A stretch of DNA of 64,000 nt from Burkholderiaceae bacterium. GTDB lineage: Bacteria > Pseudomonadota > Gammaproteobacteria > Burkholderiales > Burkholderiaceae_C. Both the position numbers and the translations under genes were made by a program. Position 1 is the stretch's first letter, and each line of letters opens with the position of its first letter. The notes under the pieces are model-generated. The model ran no database searches. It saw only the letters and a list, made by a program, of their open reading frames with translations, and was not told the origin of the DNA. The DNA is taken from assembly GCA_024235955.1 (NCBI GenBank), contig JACKLJ010000001.1:1535501-1599500 (forward strand). Direction: 5' to 3'. Below, piece by piece: positions 28,587-37,161 of the stretch.

Positions 28587-29096
28587 GTGCTGTTCGCCAT
28601 TCACCCCGAAACGCCCACTGACGCAACCGCCATCCATGCGCTCACGGCAGCGGCGTTCCTGTGTGCGCCGCACGCCAGCCATACCGAGCAATTCATCGTC
28701 GACGCCTTGCGCGCGGCCGGGGCACTTGCGGTTTCCCTGGTGGCGCGGGCGGAGGATGGCAGTCCCGTTGGGCATGTGGCGGTGTCGCCGGTGGCAGTCT
28801 CGGACGGCTCGCCGGGCTGGTACGGGCTCGGGCCAATCTCGGTGAACCCGGCCTGCCAGGGGCAGGGGATTGGGAGCGCGCTCATGCAGGCGGCATTGCA
28901 GGCGCTGCGCGACCAGGGGGCGGCCGGGTGCGTGCTGCTGGGCGATCCGGCGTACTACACGCGCTTCGGCTTCAGCCCCGTGCCAGGTCTGGTGTTGAGC
29001 GGCGTGCCGCCCGAGAACTTCATGGCCTTGTCGTTCGGGCCCGCGCTGCCGCGCGGCAATGTCACGTTCCACGAAGCGTTCGGCGCGCGGTCCTAG
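28587..29096 (+). CDS. GNAT-family N-acetyltransferase (YhbS-like)
   Basis: A 169-residue protein from the GTG at 28587, chosen because AAAGGAG lies 6 bases upstream; a TTG at 28539 would give 16 more codons. The acetyl-CoA binding region is seen in LGPISVNPACQGQGIGSALM, with GCVLLGDPAYYTRFGF typical of the YhbS group. Substrate unknown. GC content is back to the genome norm, so this gene marks the right edge of the accessory region. Confidence 0.88.
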   Translation: MLFAIHPETPTDATAIHALTAAAFLCAPHASHTEQFIVDALRAAGALAVSLVARAEDGSPVGHVAVSPVAVSDGSPGWYGLGPISVNPACQGQGIGSALMQAALQALRDQGAAGCVLLGDPAYYTRFGFSPVPGLVLSGVPPENFMALSFGPALPRGNVTFHEAFGARS

Positions 29097-29138
29097 CGCC
29101 TGAGCTTGCCATCCTGGTTGTGTTTTCAGACTTGCTTG

Positions 29139-29666
29139 TCAGGCCGCCCTGCCCACCGCCCTGACCATGGTGCGCGCTATCACCCGGTGCGCGGGGGCGA
29201 CCGGCAGCATGTAGAGGCGGCCGAGCCAGTTCTTCACGTGGACCACCGTGGTCACGGTGACCAGGGTCTGCCCGCTGCCGGCGCCCGGCGTCTTGTGGAC
29301 GGACACCACCACCTTGAGGTGCTTGTCGTCGTCACCGAGCAGCACTTCATCGTCTTCCTTGGACAGCAGCGTGAAGATGCCCACACGATCACCGGGCCGG
29401 TAGGCCGACGGGCGTTTGTCCGGGTCGATGCCGGCCAGGCCGCCGAGGTTCTTGAGGCCGAACCAGCCCACGATGCGGTTGCGCAGGCCCATCAGGCGGT
29501 CTATCCATCGCGGTGTGGTGCTGGCCACGCGCAGGAACTGGCCGAGCGCTTCCAGCTCGGGCCGGGCGGCGGGGATGGCCCAGGCATCGTGGAAATAGGC
29601 GCCGGGGAGCAGGGCTTCGGCCATGCTGCCCCTGGGGGCGGTGGATGGGATGGGGTTGATGGTCAT
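29139..29666 (-). CDS. DUF2867 family protein
   Basis: A 175-residue protein beginning MTINPIPSTAPRGSMAEALL. It matches DUF2867 (YFHDAWAIP, PGDRVGIFTLLSKEDDEVLLG, KNWLGRLYMLPVAPAHRVIA). The family's function is unknown, though it often appears fused to NAD-dependent epimerase-like proteins. An ATG at 29687 is an alternative start. It is followed on the same strand by a membrane-protein gene upstream. Confidence 0.82.
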   Translation of the reverse strand: MTINPIPSTAPRGSMAEALLPGAYFHDAWAIPAARPELEALGQFLRVASTTPRWIDRLMGLRNRIVGWFGLKNLGGLAGIDPDKRPSAYRPGDRVGIFTLLSKEDDEVLLGDDDKHLKVVVSVHKTPGAGSGQTLVTVTTVVHVKNWLGRLYMLPVAPAHRVIARTMVRAVGRAA

Positions 29667-29709
29667 GCGGTTCACCGGCTGATGCACGCAAGCGGCCGTC
29701 GTGCGCCTC

Positions 29710-30099
29710 TCAGCCCGCAGTGCGGGGTTGCCGGTGCTCGACGTACAGAAACAGCACGGCGAGCCCGAATTCGACGACCACCGCGCTCAGGATGCCGGGG
29801 CCTGCGTGGCCGGTCGTGAGTTCAAACACGCCCAGCGCCGCCAGAGCCAGGCAGGCGACGGCCAGGCCCACCGACAAGGCCGTGCGCGACCTGGATGGCT
29901 GCGCATCGCGCGCGAGGTAGAACATGATCCCGACCCCAAGAAACAGCGCCGCAGACCGGCGCGCGACCAGACCGACCGGGTAGGTGTACCCGACGCCCCA
30001 GATGTCGAGCAGCAAGCTTGGCGCAACCAGCCAGGTGGCCGCCAGCGCAAAGCAGATCACCGAGGCGCAAATGGCGATGGCGCGAAAGCTGAGGGTCAT
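29710..30099 (-). CDS. Small four-helix membrane protein
   Basis: A 129-residue protein from the ATG at 30099 with about four membrane segments (AIAICASVICFALAATWLV, SAALFLGVGIMFYLA, LSVGLAVACLALAALGVF and SAVVVEFGLAVLFLYV). Family not recognised with confidence. It is in the same orientation as the DUF2867 gene, 43 bp away, and may form an operon with it. Confidence 0.7.
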   Translation of the reverse strand: MTLSFRAIAICASVICFALAATWLVAPSLLLDIWGVGYTYPVGLVARRSAALFLGVGIMFYLARDAQPSRSRTALSVGLAVACLALAALGVFELTTGHAGPGILSAVVVEFGLAVLFLYVEHRQPRTAG

Positions 30100-30197
30100 G
30101 GTGCAGGGGGTCTGCTGGGGCGGGCTTGGCGTGGTGCGGCCAGCATACATCAGCCTGTATTGCCGCGCAGGGCACGATACCCATTGCTGCAAATGTT

Positions 30198-30250
30198 GTA
30201 GCTGCTTGCGGCGGTGGATTCTGGACTTGCGGCCTGTTTGGCATATGAAT
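30198..30250 (+). repeat. Dispersed repeat, diverged copy upstream of the gntR gene
   Basis: GTAGCTGCTTGCGGCGG and the distal part TTGCGGCCTGTTTGGCATATGAATC match the repeat with several changes. It lies in the 306-bp divergent intergenic region. Confidence 0.55.
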
Positions 30251-30381
30251 CCGTTGAGACTTGTCCGCGTGGGCCATTGCGTCGAATGACCGTGCTGCGC
30301 ATCGGAGCCCGGCGCGCCCGCCCGGATGCCCATGCGCCGGCTGGCCAAGTGCAGCAGCACAGGTGTTGCACCATCTGTCTT

Positions 30382-30398
30382 AATACAACACAATACAA
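30382..30398. promoter_or_regulatory. Candidate GntR regulator binding site
   Basis: A direct repeat of AATACAA spaced by one helical turn (30382-30388 and 30392-30398), 8-24 bp upstream of the GntR start. The position suggests autoregulation. Tentative. Confidence 0.4.
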
Positions 30399-30405
30399 GT
30401 CAAGC

Positions 30406-31194
30406 ATGAAAGTATGGGCTTCACCTCCTGCGGAACCGCTGGCCCCCGCCAGCGCCGAGCCGCTTTACGTGCAGCTGGCGAACCAGCTGGCGCAGGCCAT
30501 CTCCAGCGGGGAGTACGGGCCGGGCCAGCAGTTGCCGCCCGAGGCGGCGCTGATGACGGCGCACGGCATCAGCCGGGTGACGGTGCGGCAGGCGCTGGCG
30601 CTGCTGGCGCGCAACGGGCAGGTGGTGTCGCGCCGCGGCAAGGGCACCTTCGTGGCCCGGGCGCCGCTGCAGCAGGATCTGTCCAGCCTGCAGGGGTTCC
30701 AGGAAGCGTTGCGCCTGCAGGGTGTGGAGCCCGAGACGGAGTTGATGGAGTTCTCGGCATCGGCCGGGCGCGTGGACGCGCAGGTGCCGCCCGATCTGGA
30801 CCTGCCGGTGCGGCTGCGCAGGCGCTACTGCGTGGATGGCGAGGCCTTCGCCATCGTGGAAGCCTATCTGCCCAGGGCCGCGGCCGGCCTGGGCGCGGCA
30901 CGCGCCGAACACCTGGCGGTGTACGACATCCTGGAGCAGTACCTGGGCCTGCACATCGGCAAGGCGGACGTGGCCATCCAGTGCGCGCGGCCCAAGGCGC
31001 GGGTGCTGACCGAGCTGGGCCTGCCGCCGCGCAGCCACGTGCTGCTGATGCAGCGCACCTCGTACACCGTGGCGGGCCTGCCCTGCGAGCACATGCGCAT
31101 CTACATCGTGCCGGAGCGCTACACCTTCCGCATGAGCGTGGCCGGCCCCATGCAGCTGGCCAGCGCCATCCGGCCGGTGACGCCGGGGCGCTAG
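30406..31194 (+). CDS. GntR/HutC-family transcriptional regulator
   Basis: A 262-residue regulator with an N-terminal GntR winged helix (GEYGPGQQLPPEAALMTAHG, SRVTVRQALALLARNG, RRGKGTFVA) and a C-terminal UTRA ligand-binding domain (LLMQRTSYTVAGLPCEHMRI). It precedes genes for a Bug-type binding protein and a two-subunit aconitase X, which it probably controls in response to the pathway substrate. The ATG at 30406 is chosen; a longer frame runs upstream without a ribosome site. Confidence 0.9.
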   Translation: MKVWASPPAEPLAPASAEPLYVQLANQLAQAISSGEYGPGQQLPPEAALMTAHGISRVTVRQALALLARNGQVVSRRGKGTFVARAPLQQDLSSLQGFQEALRLQGVEPETELMEFSASAGRVDAQVPPDLDLPVRLRRRYCVDGEAFAIVEAYLPRAAAGLGAARAEHLAVYDILEQYLGLHIGKADVAIQCARPKARVLTELGLPPRSHVLLMQRTSYTVAGLPCEHMRIYIVPERYTFRMSVAGPMQLASAIRPVTPGR

Positions 31195-31234
31195 CCCGAG
31201 CGGCCCAACGACCACCACCCAAGGAGACAAGCTG

Positions 31235-32221
31235 ATGAAACCGCTCACTGTCCGTCGCCGCCGCGTGCTGCAGCTTCCGCTGGCGGCCGGCGCCGCTGCC
31301 GCGCTGATGCCCTGGCAAGCCTGGGCCGAAGACTACCCTTCTCGGCCGATCCGCATGGTGGTGCCGTTTCCGGCCGGCGGGCCCACCGACATCGTGGCGC
31401 GCCCGCTGTCCAAGCTGCTGGGCGAGCACCTTCGCCAGCAGGTGGTGGTCGACAACCGCGGCGGCGCCGGCGGCTCGGTGGGCGCCACGGTGGTGGCCAA
31501 CGCCCCGCCCGACGGCTACACCCTGCTGATGGGCACCGTGGGCACGGCGGCCATCAACCCGGCGCTCTACAAGAAGCTGGCGTACGACGCCGTGGCCGAT
31601 TTCACGCCGCTGGCCACCACAGCCAGCGCACCGGTGGCGGTGGTGGCCACGCCGTCGGCCGGCATCAACACATTGGGCGAGCTGATCGCGCGGGCCAAGG
31701 CCGCGCCCAACACGCTCACCTACGGCTCGGCCGGCAACGGCACACCAGGCCACCTGGCCGGCGCCATGTTCTGTTCGGCGGCGGGCATCCAGATGCGCCA
31801 CATCCCCTACAAGGGCAGTGCGCCGGCGGTGACCGACCTGCTGGGTGGGCAGATCCAGCTGATGTTCGATCCGCTGCAATCGGTGCTGCCGCACGTGCAG
31901 AGCGGCAAGCTCAAGCTGCTGGCCGTGACCAGCCGCCAGCGCGCCAAGGCGGTGCCGCAGACGCCCACGGTGGCAGAAGTGGCCCTGCCGGATTTCGAGA
32001 TGACGGCGTGGTGGGCGGTGTTCGCGCCCGCGCGCCTGCCGGCCGACATCACCAGGCGCCTGACGGAGGAGATCCAGCGCGTGGTCCGCGGCCCCGAATT
32101 CGAAAGCGCCCTGGGCAACCTGGGCGTGCAGCCGCTGAGCACGCCGCTGGCGGAGCTGCAGAAGACCGAACTGGCCAAGTGGGGCGCCGCCGTGCGCACC
32201 GCCGGCGTCACCCTGGAGTGA
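31235..32221 (+). CDS. Bug-family tripartite tricarboxylate transporter substrate-binding protein
   Basis: A 328-residue periplasmic protein with a Tat-like signal (RRRRVLQLPLAAGAAAALM) ending near AWAEDYPSRPIRMVVPFPAGG. The Bug family signatures are FPAGGPTDIVARPL, QVVVDNRGGAGGSVG and DGYTLLMG. An AAGGAG site precedes the ATG. Bug proteins are abundant in Burkholderiales and often lack adjacent TctA/TctB genes, as here. The ligand is probably the substrate or precursor of the aconitase X enzyme downstream (inference). Confidence 0.93.
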   Translation: MKPLTVRRRRVLQLPLAAGAAAALMPWQAWAEDYPSRPIRMVVPFPAGGPTDIVARPLSKLLGEHLRQQVVVDNRGGAGGSVGATVVANAPPDGYTLLMGTVGTAAINPALYKKLAYDAVADFTPLATTASAPVAVVATPSAGINTLGELIARAKAAPNTLTYGSAGNGTPGHLAGAMFCSAAGIQMRHIPYKGSAPAVTDLLGGQIQLMFDPLQSVLPHVQSGKLKLLAVTSRQRAKAVPQTPTVAEVALPDFEMTAWWAVFAPARLPADITRRLTEEIQRVVRGPEFESALGNLGVQPLSTPLAELQKTELAKWGAAVRTAGVTLE

Positions 32222-32225
32222 AGCG

Positions 32226-33455
32226 ATGAAGTTGTCCCCCGAAGAGCAGGCCATGCTGGACGGCGAAGCCGGCACGGTGCTGCAGACGGCCATGGCGCAC
32301 CAGGTCAAGGTCGGCCGCTTTTTTGGCGCTGCCGATTTCGTGCCCGTGACCCAGGCACACGTGATGGCCGACACCGAGAGTCTGGGCCAGGCCGGCGTGA
32401 TGTGGCTGGAGAAGCTGGCCGACGCCAACCAGGGCGGCGTGCGCATTCCCACCATCACCGACCCGCGCGGCACCGATTTCGAGAAGGCCAGCCTGCTGGG
32501 CCAGGCCGACTGGATGCTGGAGCTGGAGCGGCGCGCCATCGACGCCTTCCGGCGCCTGGGCGTCAGCATGACCGACACCTGCATCAACTACCAGACGGTG
32601 CTGGCGGCCACGCGCGGCGAGCACGTCGCCTTCGGCGATACCGGGGTGGTGATCTACTCGAACTCGGTGGGCGGCGCACGCTCCAACTTCGAGGGCGGGC
32701 CGTCGGCAGTGTCGGCGGGCCTCACGGGCCGCACGCCGCGTTACGGCTACCACCTCGACAGCCACCGGCAGGCCACGCTGCGCATCCGCACCGACTGGAC
32801 GCCCACCGCCCTGGACGAATGGGGCGCGCTGGGCGGCATCGTCGGGCGGCTGGCGGGCAACTACTGGCAGGTGCCCGTGCTGGAAGGCCTGGAGAGGGCG
32901 CCCACGTCCGACGAGCTCAAGCATTTCGGCGCGGCCATGGCCAGCTTCGGCTCCACCGCGCTGTTCCACCTGCCGGGCATCACCCCGGAGGCGCACAGCC
33001 TGGCCGACGTGGGCGGCGACAGGCTGCCGGTGGCGCACCGCATCGGCCGTGCCGACGTCGACGCGCTCAAGCGCGCCTACGCGATCGACCGCAAGGTGGA
33101 CGTGGTGGTGTTCTCGGCCCCGCAACTCAGCCTGTACGAGCTGCGCGAGCTGGCCGGCCTGTGCGACGGCAGGCGCTTCAGGCGGCCGCTGCTGGCCATC
33201 ACCAGCCCGCAGGTCAAGCCCGATTGCGACCGCTTCGGCTACACCGCGCGCATCGAGCAGGCCGGTGGCACCGTGATGGCGGGCATGTGCTTCTACCAGT
33301 CGTACGCGCGCGAGATCAGCGAAGCCAAGGGCTGGAAATACCTGGTCACCAACAGCGCCAAGCTGGTCAACATCCTGGGCGGCTATGGCTACGTGCCCAT
33401 GCTCGCCTCCATGCAGGCCTGCGTGCAGGCCGCCGAAACCGGAGAACTGGCATGA
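32226..33455 (+). CDS. Aconitase X large (catalytic) subunit
   Basis: A 409-residue DUF521/aconitase X catalytic subunit. Visible signatures are KVGRFFGAADFVPVTQAHV, MTDTCINYQ, YSNSVGGARSNFEGGPSAV, GYHLDSHRQAT and MCFYQSYAREI. Characterised bacterial relatives are cis-3-hydroxy-L-proline dehydratases; archaeal ones are phosphomevalonate dehydratases. In this catabolic setting the first is more likely, but the substrate is not proven by sequence. The gene follows the Bug gene by 4 bp and overlaps the small-subunit gene by four bases. Confidence 0.9.
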   Translation: MKLSPEEQAMLDGEAGTVLQTAMAHQVKVGRFFGAADFVPVTQAHVMADTESLGQAGVMWLEKLADANQGGVRIPTITDPRGTDFEKASLLGQADWMLELERRAIDAFRRLGVSMTDTCINYQTVLAATRGEHVAFGDTGVVIYSNSVGGARSNFEGGPSAVSAGLTGRTPRYGYHLDSHRQATLRIRTDWTPTALDEWGALGGIVGRLAGNYWQVPVLEGLERAPTSDELKHFGAAMASFGSTALFHLPGITPEAHSLADVGGDRLPVAHRIGRADVDALKRAYAIDRKVDVVVFSAPQLSLYELRELAGLCDGRRFRRPLLAITSPQVKPDCDRFGYTARIEQAGGTVMAGMCFYQSYAREISEAKGWKYLVTNSAKLVNILGGYGYVPMLASMQACVQAAETGELA

Positions 33456-33928
33456 GCGCCACCACCTACACCGCCCGTCATGCCATGGGCCGCCGCGTGG
33501 TCGGCCAGGCGCTGGTGGCCAGCGACGGCTTTTCCGCGCGCTACGACCTGAACCGCCTGCAGGGCGTGTTCTCGCGCCCCGCGCACAAGCTGGTCGGCCA
33601 GTCCTACGTCGACAGGATCCTGGTGCTGGACACTGCCAAGGGCGGCGTGGCCACGGCCTGGATGCTGCACGAGATGCGCTCGCGCAACATGGTGCCTTCG
33701 GCCATCGTGTTCAACACCGTCAACACCATCCTGGCCCAGGGCGCGGCGCTGGGCGACGTGAGCATGCTGGCCGGCTTCGACGGCGTGGACATCACGGCGC
33801 AGATCCCGCACGGCGCCATGGTCGAGGTGGACCCGGACGCCCGCACCATCCGTGTGCTGGCGCCGGGCGAATACCCGGCGCCTTCGGCCGCGCCCGAGGG
33901 GACGAACAAGGTGCACGGCCAGCGGTAG
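33452..33928 (+). CDS. Aconitase X small (swivel) subunit
   Basis: A 158-residue DUF126 domain protein, the swivel subunit of aconitase X (AMGRRVVGQALVASDGFS, ARYDLNRLQGVFSRPAHKL, LVLDTAKGGVATAWMLHEM, IPHGAMVEVDPDARTI). It starts in an ATGA overlap with the large subunit, so the enzyme is the two-gene type. Together they are expected to bind a metal-sulphur cofactor and dehydrate the substrate. Confidence 0.9.
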   Translation: MSATTYTARHAMGRRVVGQALVASDGFSARYDLNRLQGVFSRPAHKLVGQSYVDRILVLDTAKGGVATAWMLHEMRSRNMVPSAIVFNTVNTILAQGAALGDVSMLAGFDGVDITAQIPHGAMVEVDPDARTIRVLAPGEYPAPSAAPEGTNKVHGQR

Positions 33929-33953
33929 CCGCGCGCCTCGACGGTCACCGCTC

Positions 33954-34142
33954 TCAGCCCGCGCCGGGTCTCAACTTCCGAAACAGATCGCTATGGATTT
34001 TGTATCTGCTTGCGCTAATGGGGTATGGGCCAGCGGCCGATTCGGCGCTTGATTCCACGGCTGCGATCACGCCGCAGCCTGGCTCGTGCAGGTGCGTGCA
34101 GTTGTAGAGCCTGCAGCCGGTGATGTGGGGCTTGAGGTCGGG
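33954..34142 (-). pseudogene. Relict 3' end of rsgA (direct repeat bounding the downstream island)
   Basis: The last 62 codons of rsgA are duplicated here in the same orientation, including the stop codon. Of the final 60 residues, 47 are identical to the intact gene at 38529-39539 (for example YNCTHLHEPGCGVIAAV). Similarity stops abruptly at PDLKPH, and the preceding codons are unrelated. The two copies are direct repeats flanking a 4.4-kb segment. Confidence 0.85.
34000..34056 (-). repeat. Dispersed repeat-like segment within the rsgA relict
   Basis: GTATCTGCTTGCGCT and CAGCGGCCGATTCGGC resemble the two conserved halves of the dispersed repeat. The same segment is present in the intact rsgA at 38575-38631, so it predates the duplication. 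Confidence 0.45.
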
Positions 34143-34225
34143 CTTGCGGGCGCGTGTTGCGTGGGATCGCTGCGGCTCGGGTTGCATTTCCAACCCCCGG
34201 GCAACGCGTCAGGCACCATGCCGTG

Positions 34226-35335
34226 TCATGGCGCGCCACACCAGACGCCCTGATGCTGGAGCGCGCTGGTCAGCTCTGGGCAAGGCGCCTGGCTGACCAA
34301 TTGACGGACGACCCTGGTTGCGGGCGGCGTCGCCACGGGGCCGATGTCGCGATGCGCAAACGCCTGGAGCGCCATGCCGACTTCGTCGAACCCCATCAGC
34401 GTTCTGGCGGCGGTGGCGCCGGTGAAGCGCCCATTGAATTCGTAGATCGTCAGCGGTCCACCGGGTGGCCGCTGGCACTGAACATTCAGGGGGCCACGCC
34501 AGCCCAGCCTCGCGAAGACCTGAGCGCAACGCAGTCCCAGCGTGGGGGCGTCCGGGTCGGGGTCGGGCTCGACGAGCATGGACATTCCGTTGCGCATCCG
34601 GTGGAGGGTGCAGCAAGTGCCCTGCACGCTGCCGTCTGGCGCGATCAAGACCTGGATGGATTGTTTGACGGTCTCGAACGAGTGAAACAACGGGATGCCC
34701 TGACGGGACAGGTCGTCCACGTACGCCTCGGGGCCCTGGGCGGGGCCGAGATAGCGCTGCACCACCACATCGTCACGCCCCGCCCATGCCGCCAGCTGCC
34801 GCTGGTCGAGCAGCACGCGAACGCCTTGCGACGCGAAACCCGAGCGTGGCTTGACCAGAAGGGGGAAACCCCATCGGGCGACAAACGCGTCGATCCTGTC
34901 GGCCTCGAGCGGCACAAGGGTGGGGGCGAAGGGCAGGTCATGGCGCTGCGCCAGTTCCCAGCTGAGCCATTTGTCGCGCATGGCCTGCGCCGGCTCGGGC
35001 GCGCCCACCAGCAGCGTGCAGCCCTTGCCGAGGTGCGCGCTGTTCTGCAGCCCGGCGAGAAACACAGAGTCGTCGTCCCGGCAGGGGATGACCAGCAGCG
35101 GCGACTTGGCTGAGAGCCAGGGCTGCAACGCTTGATGCAGTGCCAGTTCGTCCGTGCGTGTGGCGGGTACGAGCAGAACTTCGTCGAATGCCTGAAGGGA
35201 GGGTTCGTCGGGCACGCTGTTGGTGGCCAGCAGGCGCACGTGCCGGCGCCTGGCGCCCAGCGCCTGGACGATGTTCTGCCCGACGAGACTTCCTCCGCTT
35301 AGCAGGAGGAGTGACAAATCAGGTGCGCGCTGCAT
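34226..35335 (-). CDS. ATP-grasp domain protein
   Basis: A 369-residue protein with an N-terminal Rossmann-like part (LSLLLLSGGSLVGQNIVQAL) and an ATP-grasp fold (FPLLVKPRSGFASQGVRVL for nucleotide binding; IYEFNGRFTGATA for the metal-binding catalytic region). It resembles the carbamoyl-phosphate-synthetase-like ATP-grasp group that forms amide or ester bonds to carboxylates. It is the last gene of a tightly packed minus-strand operon with an aminotransferase, a glycosyltransferase and an amidohydrolase-like protein. The product is unknown but could be a modified sugar or surface glycan. Confidence 0.85.
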   Translation of the reverse strand: MQRAPDLSLLLLSGGSLVGQNIVQALGARRRHVRLLATNSVPDEPSLQAFDEVLLVPATRTDELALHQALQPWLSAKSPLLVIPCRDDDSVFLAGLQNSAHLGKGCTLLVGAPEPAQAMRDKWLSWELAQRHDLPFAPTLVPLEADRIDAFVARWGFPLLVKPRSGFASQGVRVLLDQRQLAAWAGRDDVVVQRYLGPAQGPEAYVDDLSRQGIPLFHSFETVKQSIQVLIAPDGSVQGTCCTLHRMRNGMSMLVEPDPDPDAPTLGLRCAQVFARLGWRGPLNVQCQRPPGGPLTIYEFNGRFTGATAARTLMGFDEVGMALQAFAHRDIGPVATPPATRVVRQLVSQAPCPELTSALQHQGVWCGAP

Positions 35336-35338
35336 CGC

Positions 35339-36229
35339 TCACACAAGACCGTACTGCGCGCGGAACACCGGGTCGCGTTCCAGATCGAGCGCCGTCAGTG
35401 CGTTGCGGTAGAAGAGCTTCCTGAGCACTTCGTCGTCCCAGCCGACTTTCCTGAAGTTCTCGACAAACGGAGCGATCGGCGTCAGGGGGTAGGCGCTGCC
35501 GAAAAGAAATTTCTCGGTGAAGCCACCCAGGTTCAGCCGGATGGCCCGCACCCAGTCTTCATGGCCCAGGTGGAAGAAGTAGCCGTCCGGGGACAGCCAG
35601 ACGTTGTCGCGCCGCGCGGCCATGACGATGGCTTCGCGCACGAAGGGGTAGCATCCGTGACCGCAGATGACGCGCAGCCGGGGAAAGTCTTCCGCGACCA
35701 CCTCGACGTGGTGCGGATCGGCATAGCTCACGTACTGGCCACCCAGCACACCGGAGGTCTGCAGGATCAGCGCGAGGTTCAGGCTCTGGCACAGCTCATA
35801 AATCGGGTAGAGACGCCGGTCGCTCGGCACGCAACCCGGCGCGCGTCCGGGCTCCAGGGCAATGGCCCGCATGGCCCACTGGTCTGCGCAGCGTTCGATT
35901 TCCTGGAGCGCATCGTGGAACTGGCTGCTGGCGTCAATGCCCGCGACCGCCAGAAAGCGGCCCGGATGCGCCTGCTGCACCAGGCCCAGCGCGTCGTTGG
36001 AAGTGGTGCGCGCCGGCAGGTCGTACCGCCCCAGCCTGGCCCCCGGGTTGCAGCCCGACACCGACACGGCCGTCGTGATGCCGGCACCTTCGATCTCCGC
36101 AAAGAAAGCATCGGCCGAGCGCTGGTTCAGGGCCGGGATGCGGTCCAGGCGGCCCACATGCGCCATTCGGTCGGAAAAATAGATGGCGGAATCGTCCGCG
36201 GTGTAGCGGCATCGAACGTCGATGATCAT
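35339..36229 (-). CDS. Amidohydrolase-2-like protein lacking the usual metal ligands
   Basis: A 296-residue TIM-barrel protein of the amidohydrolase-2 type (YADPHHVEVVAEDFPRLRVI, then CGHGCYPFVREAIVMA). The normal N-terminal HxH metal motif reads IDVRCRY, the Asp of the usual GSDYP motif is Ala (LFGSAYPLTP), and the central His position reads LILQTSG. It may be catalytically inactive or use another chemistry. Its start overlaps the stop of the preceding glycosyltransferase gene by four bases, and the ATP-grasp gene follows after 3 bp. Confidence 0.82.
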   Translation of the reverse strand: MIIDVRCRYTADDSAIYFSDRMAHVGRLDRIPALNQRSADAFFAEIEGAGITTAVSVSGCNPGARLGRYDLPARTTSNDALGLVQQAHPGRFLAVAGIDASSQFHDALQEIERCADQWAMRAIALEPGRAPGCVPSDRRLYPIYELCQSLNLALILQTSGVLGGQYVSYADPHHVEVVAEDFPRLRVICGHGCYPFVREAIVMAARRDNVWLSPDGYFFHLGHEDWVRAIRLNLGGFTEKFLFGSAYPLTPIAPFVENFRKVGWDDEVLRKLFYRNALTALDLERDPVFRAQYGLV

Positions 36230-37161
36230 GACTTCTTGTCCGGCTCGAGCACCCAATCGGCGGGCTGCTGCGTGACGAGTTTCAGCACGCCCACCTCCAG
36301 GAGATAGCTGTTCACGTAGTTGGGCAGTTGCCGCGTGAGCAGGCTGTGCGCCACCTCGAACTCGCCGATGCGAAGGAAATAGGCGCTGATCAGCAGGTAG
36401 GTGCGTGCCGACATGGCTCGCTGCTCCCGCAGGGGTCTGGACGTCCAGCGGCTGACCGGACTCTGGCGGTAGGCCATGGGTTCGATGTCGTCCATGTACT
36501 TCGCGCCACCGTGAGCAGCCAGAAGCATGGGAAAGAACGCGTCACCGTTGGGGACCAGCGCATACTCCGGCGGCAGATCGAGGGGAATGTTGCGATGCAG
36601 CATCGTGCCCATGAGCATCCAGCCCCATCGCAGTTCCCGCAACTCGCGTGCCGTGTAGTCGCGGCGTGCCTCCGGGATCAGGTTGCGTTCGTTCAGAGAA
36701 CGGCCGCCGGCATCGTGATAGAACGCATCATGAAAGCACAGCACGTGCTCAGGGTGAGCCCGCAGCCAGTCCACCTGCTTTTGCAGCTTGAGCGCGTCGC
36801 GCCAGAAATCGTCGCCATCGCACATCGCCACGAACTCGCCGCGCGCCAGGGGCCTGATCAGCGGGCGGGGTTTTCTTCCCTGCGACAGCTGGTTTTCAGA
36901 TTGCAGGACGGCTTGAACACAGGCCGGAAACCGCTCGGCGTATTGCCTGACCAGATCGGCCGTGCCATCTGACGAAGCGTCGTCGTGGACGATGACCTCG
37001 ACGGGAAAATCGGTGATCTGCGCCAGCACGTTGTCCAGGCAATCACGCAGATACGCACGGTGGTTGTAGGTGCAGATCAAGACGCTGACGACGGGCCTCG
37101 TGTTGAGCGGCCACGTCTGCGCACGAAGGGGGGTGCCAGCTGGCACGGATGGCAGGTTCAC
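36226..37161 (-). CDS. Family 2 glycosyltransferase
   Basis: A 311-residue GT-A glycosyltransferase. The donor-binding start VVSVLICTYNHRAYLRDCL, the central VIVHDDASSDGTADLV and the metal motif CDGDDFW are all present, followed by an acceptor domain (LRWGWMLMGTMLHR). The GTG at 37161 overlaps the stop of the aminotransferase gene (GTGA), which decides the start; a longer upstream frame is rejected. It would transfer a sugar in a surface-polysaccharide or natural-product pathway. Confidence 0.88.
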   Translation of the reverse strand: MNLPSVPAGTPLRAQTWPLNTRPVVSVLICTYNHRAYLRDCLDNVLAQITDFPVEVIVHDDASSDGTADLVRQYAERFPACVQAVLQSENQLSQGRKPRPLIRPLARGEFVAMCDGDDFWRDALKLQKQVDWLRAHPEHVLCFHDAFYHDAGGRSLNERNLIPEARRDYTARELRELRWGWMLMGTMLHRNIPLDLPPEYALVPNGDAFFPMLLAAHGGAKYMDDIEPMAYRQSPVSRWTSRPLREQRAMSARTYLLISAYFLRIGEFEVAHSLLTRQLPNYVNSYLLEVGVLKLVTQQPADWVLEPDKKS

